Of a stretch of 64,000 bases of DNA, positions 1 through 10,837 are shown piece by piece. A program made the translations under genes and the position numbers. The notes under the pieces were generated by a model. That model saw only the letters and a list, made by a program, of their open reading frames with translations, was not told the origin of the DNA and ran no database searches. Numbering within the stretch: position 1 is the first letter of the stretch; each line of letters opens with the position of its first letter. Source of the stretch: Epiperipatus broadwayi (taxonomy: Eukaryota; Onychophora; Udeonychophora; Euonychophora; Peripatidae); contig JAQFVV010000036.1 in assembly GCA_028023455.1 (NCBI GenBank), forward strand, positions 5,697,576-5,761,575, given 5' to 3'.

Positions 1-765
1 TCTATAAAAAGATATTAAGACAAGGAAAAAGACAAAAGTTGAATTACTCCATGAGTGTATGTTTATATATGGGCTAAAGATAATCTCTAGTTTAATATAT
101 GATTATTGACAATTATTACTGTATTTATAAAATATATTATGTCAAAGTTATGAGTGGAGTAAGTTTAACACTTGTATTTCAAAATGAAGCAATAGTCATT
201 AATTGTCCTTGCTGGTACCAATGTGTAGTCATCATCATTTAGAAAGATGTGACAGCACACCTTGTTTAACATTTATTAAAAATGTGGACATCATATAATA
301 GTATTTTGGATTTGGTAAATGCACTTTTAGATGATAAAAATATTTTCAAACACACCTAAATTATAAGCAGTATAAACTGTATTTCCATTACAACTATTCT
401 GATACATGAAAATTTATTGCCCCAAAAAATGTACTGAGATGATTTACAAAATGTTATTTTATTGTAATAAATGGCAATTTGGGATGACTTAAATAACAAA
501 AGGTATTCCCTAGTGTAATGCCAACTGTAGTATGTTTGCATAATCAGTGATTGCAGGATAATAGAGCATTTTTTATCAATGAAGTCTGATACTTAGAGTG
601 AAAGTAAGGGGTAGTTTTTGATTTATCATAGCTGGTACCAAAAATAATAAAATGATTCTTAAGACGCAATGTAACTGAATTAGTATCTTTCATTATTTCA
701 GCTCATTATAACTGTCTAAATGATTTTTTCCATTTTTCAATATTTATCTTATGTATATTTGCAGC
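1..765. other. AT-rich DNA, no supported feature
   Basis: No coding, RNA or repeat signal I can support. The short minus-strand reading frame near 356-541 has no motif and is typical of chance frames in AT-rich DNA. Confidence 0.6.
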
Positions 766-780
766 AAAAATTATATTTCT

Positions 781-882
781 GTCAAGCATTGGTGGGCAAG
801 AGGTCAGCGATGGCTGCTTTACAAGCAGTTGTCCCGGATTAGCAGGTTCACTTCCCGGCTGATGCTATGACACATGAGGAAA
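781..882 (+). mobile_element. tRNA-Val-like SINE, copy 1
   Basis: A short tRNA-derived SINE. It has a tRNA-like body with a TTTACAA anticodon-type loop between complementary arms, a B-box region near 845-860, a TGACACATGA tail and an A-rich 3' end. The 15-bp sequence AAAAATTATATTTCT lies on both sides (766-780 and 883-897), a perfect target-site duplication showing LINE-mediated insertion. Four relatives are at 4570, 42476, 43941 (minus) and 44695. This copy and the 42476 copy share an extra TAGC in the B-box arm and form one subfamily. Confidence 0.85.
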
Positions 883-1239
883 AAAAATTATATTTCTTGT
901 ATGACCTTACCAATTACCATAAAAAAAATTGTAGGTAATTAATTATACGTTCATTTAAAAAATGACGTTCATTTTATAAACATTTCAGGAATACAGACCT
1001 TAGAGAATAAAATGTATATAACATGTATTCGATATTTAGAGAATAGTTTGTTAAAGATGTGTGAAAGAATGATATTACTTGGACTTACTGAAGAGACTAG
1101 TTCAATAAAAATGCATCTTCGAAAAGATTTACAATGTACTTGTGTTTATAACCATACATTTGAAATATAAATCTGAAATATATATATATATATATATATC
1201 ATTTTCCTTCATTTTTAACAATTATTGTTTCATTATAGA

Positions 1240-2900
1240 ATAAAGATCTCCAAATTTAATCCAGTTTCTCAACATTTTTAACAATTTTTGTTTCACTATA
1301 TATCAGAGATCTCTCCATGTTTAATGCAGGTTCTCTGATTCATAGACTCATTTCTCCATATTACTTTTTAGTATTATTATTTCTTACATCAATATCATAT
1401 GAACTTTTTTTAGATCTTTTGCATTTTATTGAGATGAAATTAGATACTTCATCTGCCTATCAATTATTATGTTTTCTGGCAGTGTGTGCAACCCCTAGCT
1501 CATTTCAATATCTTAAATTTTCTAAAATGTCAAAAGTACCTGTTTGTTATCTCACTCAAATATTTTGCCTTCAATTTCTTTTTACTACTTCCAACTATAC
1601 ATCTCTCCATACCTTGTTGAGTGATCTGAAGTGCCTGTACTGCTTTTCCATTGGTGTCCACATCTCAGGTCTATGAGTTAAGGATTTATATAAACAATAG
1701 TCATATTTCTTTTTAATATTGTGTTATTTCTACCAAAAGCACTTTATCAGTGATTAGTTTTATCCATTATATTTCCATCTCTATTACTAATTTAAACAAG
1801 TTATTTTCAGTTCATCACTTATGATTATCAAATTTTCTTCTTCTGAGAAAATCCATTAAACATACTTTATTCTTTCTATTATTTATCTTTACTCTTTCTT
1901 TTTTGCTTTCATTTAATTTCCTGAAGCTCTGGAGCACTTTTTGCAATAATATCATCATCTGATACATCTAAATAATAAATAATGTTCATTTAGTTTTAAT
2001 CCCTCCACTTCCTGATTCAATCCACAAATTTTTCTTGTAAAACTACTGTAAAAATATTTTAGATGTATGGAATCACCCTACCATACATCCTTTTGCAGTT
2101 AATATTCTTAGTGTTATTGTATAATCTAATCACTATTATTGTATTGTGATCACTATTTTTTAGCATATGATAATATTCTGAATTTATATCTTTTTAATCC
2201 AAAGCTTTAATCCAGTATAGAAATGCTTATACAATCAAATGCCTTTTTATAGTCTACAAATCCAAAGCATAATGACAATTTATATTCATTTGTTCTTGTT
2301 ACAACTTTTCTGTGTAGATGTCATCCACTGTGCTAAAAATACTTTTAAATCCAGTTTGTTCTATAGTTTTTTTTAAAATCCAAACTTTGCTGTAGATGAG
2401 CGGTAACTATATTAGTAAAAAAATGTATAAAACTCATAATGGATTGTTAAGTCTGTAATTTTTAATATTTTTCTATCACTTTTCTTACATATCAATATTA
2501 GTACTAATTTTTTCCAATCATGTGGTATTTCTTGGTTATTTAAACATTCGGTATTATAGTTTTGCCAACATTTTTTTCTATTTCTATACCAGATTGTTTA
2601 TGATATCAATAATAATTTCATCATTTTCTCGATTTTTCCCTTTTTTATGGATTTAATTGCATGTCTTAGCATTTTACTTAATATGGTTGGAAATTTAGAA
2701 AATATAATAATAGTTATTTTTTATTAATATATAATTCTTTGTAGAATTTTTTCACATGTTTTATAATATTGTTCCTCATTTTAGTAATAATTTCATCTTT
2801 TCTTTTGGTTTATGAAATAACTTTTTTCAAAATTAGTGTATACTTTTGAAACTTTCTTTCACTTTTATAGCATAATTGCATTTTGCAAATGAACATGTAT
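1240..2900 (-). mobile_element. Old RTE-like LINE fragment
   Basis: A decayed minus-strand copy of the LINE seen nearly intact at 33561-36857. Many collinear stretches match, including the 3' UTR (CTCTCCAAGTTTAATCC-like, 1300-1340), the C-terminal region (1600-1700), the RT core (2200-2560) and the linker (2700-2850). Frequent indels and stops make it noncoding. The 3' end appears twice in tandem (about 1240-1285 and 1305-1350). The 119-codon plus-strand frame at 1317-1676 is antisense to this relic. Boundaries are approximate. Confidence 0.75.
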
Positions 2901-3289
2901 TGATGATGATAGAGAAATCTGACAAGCAAACCAATTATAATAATTGATGGTCAAAAGCATCATGCTAATTAGGATGTTATTGTGAATAGAGAAAGATTCA
3001 TGGAACCTACTCAGCAGGTTTAATCTCAGAAAAATAAATATGAAAATGTAACAAACTAATTAAAAGCTAAGGAGAAAATGGCAACTCTTTCAATTAAGTA
3101 GTTAACCTAGGCAGATAAGAAAAATATTGCAGTCTCTTCATTTATCATTCAGAAAAACTTTGCAGGATTGGGACTTGAAGAGTGAAATGTTTGAAAAGTG
3201 CAAGAAAGGTATATAAATATTAGACAAAAACATGATAGGTGTAAATGAGACAAGATAGCCAGGTAATGAAAACTTTTGAAATAGTGGGT

Positions 3290-3440
3290 ATAGAATTATT
3301 TATGCAAGTGACTTAGAAATATCAGCAGTATTGTCTATCTCTTTAATAGAAACTCAGGAAATGCTTATAGACATATGGTGATGTAGAAAAAACATACCCG
3401 TGATAAATATAAAATCAGAATCAAAAACTAGTGCCTTAAT
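3290..3440 (+). pseudogene. Non-LTR reverse transcriptase fragment, other family
   Basis: In one plus frame the translation resembles the RT active-site region of a LINE: a YASD motif in place of YADD, then a Q-E-M-L segment about 18 residues later and a segment resembling the INxKKSK block. It contains stops and does not align with the main RTE-like LINE of this window, so it is probably another family. The flanks (2940-3290 and 3440-3830) may belong to it but show no clear motif. Confidence 0.4.
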
Positions 3441-3839
3441 TCATACATATATGTCAACATCAATATCAAGATATTCAGATGAATAGATTGAGAATGTATT
3501 TAAACAAATTAATGAAATTTATATTATAACAGTGAAAACTCTTGAAAATTTATTTACTATATGATATCATAATGTTGTGGTTGATGAAAGGAGAGAAGAT
3601 ATTATAGAGATAAATATGATACTTGGCATAAGAAGTGAAAAAGAAAAGAATCATAAAATTTTCTAGAAATTATTATTTTATTATTTTAAATAGATTTTTT
3701 GAGCAACCACATAGTAAAATATATACAAAATAAATGCCATAAATCAATAAACATTATTAACCACATTATGTTTTAACAATGGACAGTGATAATATATGAG
3801 ACAGAATAGCAAAAAACCAATGCAGATATTCAAGTTTAT

Positions 3840-4310
3840 TCCTTAACAACTTCTTATTACTTTTGATCACATCAAACATTTAAAATTGTCATGTGAAATT
3901 TTAATGTTATCATTGAAAAATGATTGAAAGGAAAATATGTTAAGGATAAAGTTGGCTAAGATAACAGAAATATAAGAAACCAAAGAGAACAAAAATTTAT
4001 TGAATTTACAGAAAACAAAGAAATGTATTTTATGAATTATGTCTTTGGAAAAATGCTAAATGAAAATGGTCATGGAGCCAGGTATTTGATAGCATAGAAA
4101 AAAAGTATTATATTTTAATTAATGGAAACTATATATTTCAAAAATTGTAGTTTTATTAATAGATTCAACACAGGGATCATTAATTAGTAAGCTGTAAGAC
4201 TTGTTAATACAAAACTAAAGAAATGCAAATTATTAATAATCATTGATATTCTTAACTTTAAAGCTTTCTAATAAATTAGATTAAAACCTATCAACAGTTT
4301 CAAAATGTTA
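3840..4310 (+). pseudogene. LINE endonuclease-domain relic
   Basis: Plus-strand relic of the main RTE-like LINE. It matches the endonuclease region in order: around the GDFN motif (3875-3930), the stretch after it (3990-4050), the LDYILTN-type segment (4105-4160), the region after the SDH motif (4160-4200), then the linker towards RT (4240-4310). Indels and stops throughout. It faces a minus-strand relic of the same domain at 4372-4556. Confidence 0.65.
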
Positions 4311-4371
4311 AAATGGTTCCAAATTAGCTGTTATTAATTAAATTGCACCAAGGATAGTTGGTACAAAATAG

Positions 4372-4556
4372 TTGTGTCTGATATACCATTACTATCTACA
4401 ATGTTATTCTCCTACATTTTATTCATAATAAATCTGAATTGAATGTCCACTTTTTCAAATTGATTGTCTCTTTACATTTTTCCTAACTTCACAAAACCCA
4501 ACAATGTTCCTTTTATATTAAATTATTTCTTTCAGTTGCTGTAATCTTTTTGCAAA
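4372..4556 (-). pseudogene. LINE endonuclease-domain relic, inverted
   Basis: Minus-strand relic matching the N-terminal endonuclease part of the main LINE (region encoding the GLCEVR motif and the following 50 residues). The plus-strand text at 4440-4540 parallels 21890-21985. It is truncated and interrupted. Together with 3840-4310 it forms an inverted LINE pair. A SINE follows directly. Confidence 0.7.
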
Positions 4557-4569
4557 TAAACAAAAAAAT

Positions 4570-4666
4570 GTCAAGCGTTGGTGACCGAGTGGGTAGCACA
4601 GTTGCCTTACAAGCACTTGTCCCGAGGTTCGCTTCCCAGGGCCGACGCTTTGACACATAAAAAATA
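4570..4666 (+). mobile_element. tRNA-Val-like SINE, copy 2
   Basis: It begins GTCAAGCGTTGG, has a GAGTGG...TAGCAC A-box region, an anticodon-type arm, a GGTTCGCTTCC B box, and ends TTTGACACAT followed by AAATAAAATAAAAT. The anticodon arm and the T arm carry small insertions. The minus-strand frame across it (4513-4704) is an artefact of this SINE. Confidence 0.85.
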
Positions 4667-4699
4667 AAATAAAATAAATCTATTTTTTCTACACAAGCA

Positions 4700-5876
4700 A
4701 ACATATTTTATGTATATCTTTAGAACAATTTGGCTGAAGATTTATGTAAAAAATACTTATGAATAGTAATCGATAACTCCCCAGAATAAATTGTGATATA
4801 TTTAAACAACAACTAGTTATAAAAAATATTACCATTTGTGAGATAAGTATTTATATTTAATTTTGATAAAATGATCTGCGTAATTATGCCTAATGGGGAA
4901 AGTGGAAATCTCAAAAGCTAAAATCTTCTGAATGTATCCCACCTCAGGAAAAAAAAAAATATATTTCTTTAATTAAACTACAGATATCAATTTGATACTT
5001 TGGTGTCAAACATCAATTGATATTTTTAACAAATGACTGTCTTTATGTTACAAATAGTTTATTTTCAAAAAATAATGTACAAATGTAACTATAAGGATTA
5101 ATGCGTTGGTAAACTGATATATTTAAGAGCTAATGGTAACTGGATTGCAGTGTTTAAATGTCACATGACTTTCCGGCAATTAACTATTCATTTACATATT
5201 GTTTTTATTCAGAAACATTTAGTCCTCAAACTCACTATATATATATAGAATGCAAAACCATAAACAATACAATACTAGATAAAATCCAAAATTTTTACCA
5301 AAATCCTTACACGCCCGTGATTTCATCTACTACAAATCCTACTCAAGTGAAAATCAAACTAAAGGAGCAAACATATATATATACAAATAAACAAACCTTC
5401 CCATAATATGTAAAGTAATTATTAGAAATTTAACTACTTTATTGATAACTGAAATATTTCTATTTTACAAAAATCAGTTATTAATCCTAGTCAAATTTGA
5501 AAATTATGAAATAAATAAACAATATGTAAGCAATATTATACTTTAGTTGCTGGATATATAAATTTTTAATAATAGTAATTCAACATTAGAATTAGTAGTT
5601 ATTACACATTATCGTATTGGATAAAAATATCCTAAATTGTTTTATTGCTCATTTATCCAAATATACATACAAAGTCTTATTTTTTATGATTGTTTTAAAT
5701 ATTTATCAAAAGTATATGCCTCTAATAATATATACTTTCAAAAAGTGTTAAATTATAAAAAGCAAAAAAAGTAGATTGATATATACTATGTAAATGCATA
5801 GTGGTTACATATTAATACGATATATAAATTAATGAATAATTGTAATACTTCAATTATTTTTTCCTTTAAATTTATC
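4700..5876. other. AT-rich DNA, no supported feature
   Basis: No repeat or gene recognised. The 82-codon plus frame at 5158-5406 has no motif, no splice context and biased AT codons, so I do not call it a gene. Confidence 0.5.
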
Positions 5877-5882
5877 ACTTAC

Positions 5883-5991
5883 CTTGAACTTAGCTTCCGC
5901 TCCAATAGAACTCGATTCAAATTCTGGTGAATCTAGAAATTGTTTTGGGTAGATGTAATGGAGAAAATGGTGATTTGAAATCACATTCGCT
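5883..5991 (-). CDS. Candidate internal exon of a host gene, unknown protein
   Basis: The best evidence for a resident gene. On the minus strand a T-rich tract ending TTTTAG (acceptor, plus 5992-5997) precedes a 109-base block, and the block is followed by a perfect AAG|GTAAGT donor (plus 5877-5882). One frame is open throughout: one leading base, then 36 codons ending on a complete codon. The peptide is ordinary and non-repetitive, with HHFLHYIYPKQFLDSPEF near the start and an acidic, serine-rich end (ESSSIGAEAKFK). The other two frames contain stops, and base composition is less AT-rich than its flanks. I do not recognise the family. Neighbouring exons are not evident, so introns would be many kilobases long and filled with the transposons described here. 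Confidence 0.7.
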
Positions 5992-6237
5992 CTAAAATAA
6001 AAATAAAAAATCTATAATAAATTAAAGTAATAAATATTTATAAAGGAGTGGGAGTAATTATCTTAATAATAAAAATAATTAGCAAATCAACTTTAATTAA
6101 TGCATGTGATAAATGAAATATTAAAAGTAATATTCTGTGTTATTATATAATCCTATAAAAAAAGCATTGAAAAAGAATACAGTCAAAAAATATGCACAAT
6201 TTCACTTTATTATTAATCATTCACATACCCTTATAAA

Positions 6238-6480
6238 CATGACCCACCACTCACCGGTCTATCTCATATAATTGATACACCCGAACATCCAATTGAAAAT
6301 CTGATGGCTTAGCATGAAATACGTATATTGGTGATTATTTATCTTTTCAACATATATATGTTCGGATGTATCAGTTATATGAGATAGAGTGGTGAGTGGT
6401 GGGTCATGTGAAAGTCTGTGCTCATATACCCTATATATTACATATATAGATACAGGTATATAATAAGCCTGTATTTCAGT
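6238..6480 (+). repeat. Family D fold-back element, copy D1
   Basis: A palindrome with arms 6238-6288 and 6358-6408 that are near-perfect inverted repeats (both carry the CACCACTC / GAGTGGTG block). Between them is the family D core (AGCATGAAATACGTATATTG at 6311-6330), but the 5' half of the ribozyme motif found in other D copies is deleted. The element ends with the D-family tail through about 6480. Confidence 0.8.
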
Positions 6481-6618
6481 TATACCCTTGACAAAAATGA
6501 AGATAATGACATATTCTGAGCGGGTAAAATTAATTACCGATTAAAAATTAAATAATTATTAACCGAAGTTAAAAGTTAGAGCTGGAAAAAGATTTTATAA
6601 TGCCGAGCTTTTCTTTAA

Positions 6619-6691
6619 ATATTTGTCAATTCAAAAAAAAAATCATCTTAGAAAACGTTCTGAGATGATTTTTTTTTGAATTGACAAATAT
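6619..6691. repeat. Long hairpin
   Basis: Inverted repeat of about 32 bp per arm: ATATTTGTCAATTC plus a poly-A run and ATCATCT on the left, with its complement on the right, around a loop of about 10 bases (GAAAACGTTC). No coding content. It could be a small fold-back element or an RNA hairpin. Confidence 0.85.
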
Positions 6692-7040
6692 ATATATATA
6701 TATGTTTGGGTGTTGTTAAATATATATCCATGTTTATGACTGATAATTTTTTAAACATTCTATTAAGCATAAAACTTTGGACTTAGCCGTTAAATCCAAT
6801 TTATTTAAGCTTTCTCATACTATGTGTATATAATAAATAAATATTTTAGAAGTATATTATGATAAACTATAATTGTAATTAGCTTGTCATGTTAACTAGT
6901 ATTATAGAGCTCAAATTACAAACAGACCCTCCTTCCAATTGCCGATCTAAGATTGCAAATGAGACGCAATAATAGTGAAAACAAATAACCTGAGCAAAAT
7001 TAACACATTTTTTACTCAATTTAAATTAATATTAATTACT

Positions 7041-7390
7041 ATGGAGAGATGCATGCTGGGAGTAACAAGAAGAGATTGAAAACGCAATGTATGGGTATGA
7101 GAACAAACAGGTGTTACTGACCTCAGTGAAAAAAATAAAAAATTGAAGTGGAGTTGGGCTAGATATATTGCTAGAAGAGATGATAATAGATGGACAATTG
7201 AAGTCTTAAACTAGATTCCAGGAGATTGTAAAAGACCCAGAAAGAGACCACATGTGAGATGATGGATGAGATGAGAAAGTGTGCAGGGGTGATGTGGAGA
7301 AAAGAAGCTAAAGATCAGAGAAGATGGATTGAACTTGGAGAGACTTCATCCTGCAGTGGATTGATAATGGTTGATGATGATGATGATGAC
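7041..7390 (+). mobile_element. 5'-truncated RTE-like LINE, 3' end
   Basis: Plus-strand copy of the last 350 bp of the main LINE. It covers the C-terminal coding block (ATGGAGAGATGCATGCTGGG matches the segment encoding MERCML), the RWT and PHVR-type segments, the short 3' UTR and a GATGATGATGATGA tail. Several in-frame stops make it dead. 5' truncation with a microsatellite-like tail is typical of RTE-clade insertions. Confidence 0.9.
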
Positions 7391-7904
7391 TAATGCTTTT
7401 AATAACTTTATGTGGATAACAAATATAATAATGCATAATGCTAATGAGATATCTTTATTACAAATATTGTGATGACTTACATGTATAAGCTAACTGCTAC
7501 AACATCAAATATTATGAGCCCAAACTATAAGCAGATGGGAAATTGATCTTATCTATGATTATAAACAGACTATAACAGAAATAATATAACAACAGGAGTG
7601 AATTTTTAAACATGTAGACACTTTTAATGAAAAAACTGTCAGTCTTTCTATTGTCAATTTATAAACTAACACTACTAGCTTATAATTTGGGCTTTATAAT
7701 ACTAGATAGGTTTAATCGTAAATGCAAATGTAGGCTGTCATAATATTTCCCTAATAAAGATATCTGCCTAGCTATTATGCATTGGCATTTTTGTTGTCTC
7801 TTTAAGTGGTGATCATTATAAAATCATTAAGAGCATTAGTAATTAATGTAATCTTATAAATTAAAAATAGAAAGTTTGTCAATTTTTCCATTCTGACATT
7901 CTAA

Positions 7905-8165
7905 GTATTTATACTGGATTGGACATATATTAAGAAGAAATTATAGTTTAATGAAAAATGTTTTGGAAGAATGGTGAGTGGAAATAAAAAGAAAGGATGG
8001 AAGAGATTGTCATTATTGGATGATATAAGAGATGAAAAGACTTATGTGGAATTAAAGAAATGGGCACGTAAAAGAATGGAATGGACGAATGGATAAATTG
8101 ATGTTGTGGCTACTCTCTGGACCTATTTACTGGACAGAATACTATTGATTGATTGATTGATTGTT
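7905..8165 (+). mobile_element. 3' end of a second LINE family
   Basis: The decayed translation resembles a LINE C terminus: a WIGHIL-type motif, a K-R-K-rich segment, and a YxELKxxA-type segment before a short 3' UTR. It ends in a four-base tandem tail (ATTG repeats, 8143-8163). The different tail and sequence separate it from the main LINE. It is a 5'-truncated dead copy. Confidence 0.6.
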
Positions 8166-8169
8166 ACCT

Positions 8170-9350
8170 ATTATTACAATTTCTTATTTACAGAATATTT
8201 GAGAATTCCAAAAGGGATTATGAGAGATGGATTTTATTTTCTATCTACATGCAATTTACAAACTATAATACTAAATCGCATGGTCAAATAATTATAAATG
8301 TAGGTTGCCCTGGACATTTATTAATAATGATCCCCATTTAGCATTATACTCTGGTATATATGTTATCTGTATGAAAATGAAGCTATATAAGATTATTAAA
8401 AGATCTATGAAACAAAACAGTATAAATTGATGAGTAGAAATTTGTTAATATTGTATTGTAATTTCTCATTTATTTAAATATTCACTTCTATTGTTATGGT
8501 GTTTCAGTTATAGTCTATTTATAATCTTAAATCAATGTGTAGAAATGGATTTCTATATCTGACCATAATTTGGGTTCAATGATAGATGGTGTGGCAAGTT
8601 AATTAAAAAGATAAATTGTCACGATATTTATTAGTAAAGATGCCTTTCAGTATTATTTGTATATATTATAAAAGTAGATAGTTAACTAATCAGGCAGCAA
8701 GTTTTTACACAAACTGATAAACAAGCAGAGAAAATTTTTATTTACTTTATTTGAAAATGATAGGTTTGATATCTATTTTTTCTTTAATATGTATTATTTA
8801 CATAAATATAATCTTGTCAAATAAAAATTTAATTCTACTTTTATAAACCTTATTGTAATTATTGTATAAAAAGCTGTAACTATAAAAGCAGTAAGATTGC
8901 TGCAAATCTCATAAAACTAATAACATCTTTAAATGTTAGACTTTTGTTTTATATAATCAATAATAAAAAAAAATTGAAAATTACTTAAAAGCTAAACTAA
9001 AATTGAGCATTTTAATTAAAAATAGAACTTATTTTGATAATCAGATATATTTAATCAAATTACTATATAAGTCTAAAATTCAAAATGATCGGAAGAATAG
9101 AGATATAGCACAAATGTTTTAAGAAATTACTTTTTTCATCACAGAAAAATACTCTTTTGACTTCAGTGCTATTCTAAATGTGTTAATGTAATGGTGAAGT
9201 GGTATTTAATTACTGTCTCTCAAAACTATCTTCAAAGAATAACTCACTAACAAACATTTGAAAATGAGTTAATCCCAAATAAATTTCCAAGAAAAAGGAC
9301 TCAAGTATTAATGATGAGTTACGCAATACCCTGCAATGGCTAAACCAAAC
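8170..9350. other. AT-rich DNA, no supported feature
   Basis: I see only AT-rich unique-looking sequence without motifs, splice signals or clear repeats. Confidence 0.5.
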
Positions 9351-9354
9351 TAAC

Positions 9355-9790
9355 TATGATATATATATAATATACAAATCAATATATATATATTAAAATA
9401 CAGTAAAATTTATGTAAATTATATTATTTTTAGAAGTACTTTCGACTATACATTTTGTAGTCTTTATCAACTATATAACTTTGAATAATCAAAATGAGAC
9501 AACCTTTAAAAATACCCATAGTTCAATTCAGATTTCCCACAATTCTGTAACCTTTAACAATACCCATAGTTCAATTCAGATTTCCCAAATTCTGTTATTC
9601 TGAATTGAACTATGGGTACTGTTAAAGGTTGTCTCATTTAATTATTCAATGTTATATAGTTGATAAAGACTACAAACTGTATAGTCAAAAGTACTTCTAA
9701 AAATAATATAATTTATGTAAATTTTACTGTATTTTGATCTATATATATTGATTTGTATATTACATATATTGTGGAATGAATACAGATATC
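9355..9790. repeat. Penelope-like terminal repeats, head-to-head
   Basis: Two copies of a PLE terminal repeat face each other. The left arm (9360-9555) and right arm (about 9600-9770) are inverted repeats, joined through a partly duplicated middle where CCCATAGTTCAATTCAGATTTCCCA occurs twice in direct order (shown here only by position, 9517-9590). The same arms flank the PLE coding fragment at 60708-61735, which identifies them. The right arm holds a hammerhead-like core (TTGATAA at 9660-9666, GACTA/TAGTC helix, then AAAAGTAC). No coding sequence remains between the arms. Confidence 0.75.
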
Positions 9791-9859
9791 AAACTTAATT
9801 TATTATATATAATAATAACTCAAACAAATTTATTTAACACAGTATTCAAAATTAAATAA

Positions 9860-10005
9860 TATATTCTTTACCAGAAGTACTTTCAATTGTTTCACTGACA
9901 ATCTTTATCAGCCATTAATACAAATGTACAGAAAATAAAAACTTGCATTACCCATCATTCAATCCATTCAAATTTCCCACAATACTGTTGTTTTTATATT
10001 AGCTG
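9860..10005 (-). repeat. Diverged Penelope-like terminal repeat
   Basis: Collinear with the left PLE arm (AGAAGTACTTTC...CTTTATCA...TTCAAATTTCCCACAAT) but clearly diverged. On the minus strand it reads CTGATAA (plus 9905-9911), then a helix ATTGT/ACAAT, then GAAAGTAC. These are the same positions as in the neighbouring PLE terminus but with different, still complementary, helix bases. Confidence 0.6.
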
Positions 10006-10353
10006 GTTATCTATTCATATATATATATATATTGTAACGATATATAAATATGCCATTACATTAAATTGAAATAAAAACTTTTAAGTTCGCAAATAAAAAT
10101 AAATGTATTAAAAAAAAAAACTAAACGCTAAAATTAAAATGTTTGTTAAACGTATATATTCGCACAGATGCAAAACTTTAAAAATATTTTTTTTAAAAAA
10201 AAAACACAAATAAATAAGTATTTGAACGTACTTTTTTATAAAAAAGTACAAGATTTAAAGATAAAATATTTTTGTAGATGGAAATGATTGTTTATTAATT
10301 ATCCAAAAGCTGTGTAATTAAAAAGTCAGATGAACATTTAATAAAAATTATTA

Positions 10354-10575
10354 TCATATACAAACAGAGGAAAATATGAAGCAATCTACCAGATAGTCCA
10401 GTAAAATGACTGTGGAGTAGACAACCAGCCAGCGCACCGCCCTTTCTCTGTCCCAAGCCACCAAGATGTGACCATGCCAGTTCCTGCCGCCTATGCCTAA
10501 ATAGATGAAATCCTCACCACACAGCCAGTTGACTTGAAGCCCACTCAAAGCCCAGAGGAGAAGAATGAAGATGCC
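10354..10575 (-). CDS. GC-rich minus-strand ORF, possible captured exon
   Basis: An island much richer in GC than anything nearby (10420-10560). On the minus strand it is open for about 70 codons from just after a stop at roughly 10580. The peptide has a hydrophobic start (GIFILLLWALSGL), a central polar part with GRNWHGHILVAWDRERAVRW, and a second hydrophobic stretch (WLVVYSTVILLDYL), suggesting a membrane protein piece. There is no ATG near its start. A pyrimidine-rich stretch before TTTGAG could be an acceptor and CTG|GTAGAT a donor, but both are weak. It lies in a segment of family B copy 1 missing from copy 2. It may be a captured host exon, a resident exon or a chance frame. Confidence 0.3.
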   Translation of the reverse strand, partial: GIFILLLWALSGLQVNWLCGEDFIYLGIGGRNWHGHILVAWDRERAVRWLVVYSTVILLDYLVDCFIFSSVCI

Positions 10576-10829
10576 AACATAAGTTTATTTTAAGATATTT
10601 TATTAATATTGAAATAATTAACTTTGATATTTCTAATTAAATATATTATTATTAATCATTTAAAAAAAGAGAGAGTTGTCTCTCGCATATGTATATTGAA
10701 TTTACGGTTATTATGGGCATTTAAAATGTATAAGCAAAGGTCAGATAGGAAAGAAAAACAATGGAATCGGACCTCAGCGAAAAGACCATCAAATCGATGA
10801 CGTAATGTCCATTGGATCCTTAAGTTATG

Positions 10830-10837
10830 TATAAAAG
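10830..10837 (+). promoter_or_regulatory. TATA box in family B LTR
   Basis: TATAAAAG, conserved at the matching position of the second family B LTR (62236-62243) although flanking sequence has diverged. Its place in an LTR suggests the core promoter of the element. Confidence 0.55.

Noticed and set aside
1317-1676. 119-codon plus-strand ORF
   Set aside because: It is antisense to a decayed LINE 3' region and has no motif.
4513-4704. Small minus ORF with a tRNA-like peptide (also 44631-44834)
   Set aside because: Translation of the SINE antisense strand.
5158-5406. 82-codon ORF
   Set aside because: No motif or splice context; codon content follows AT bias.
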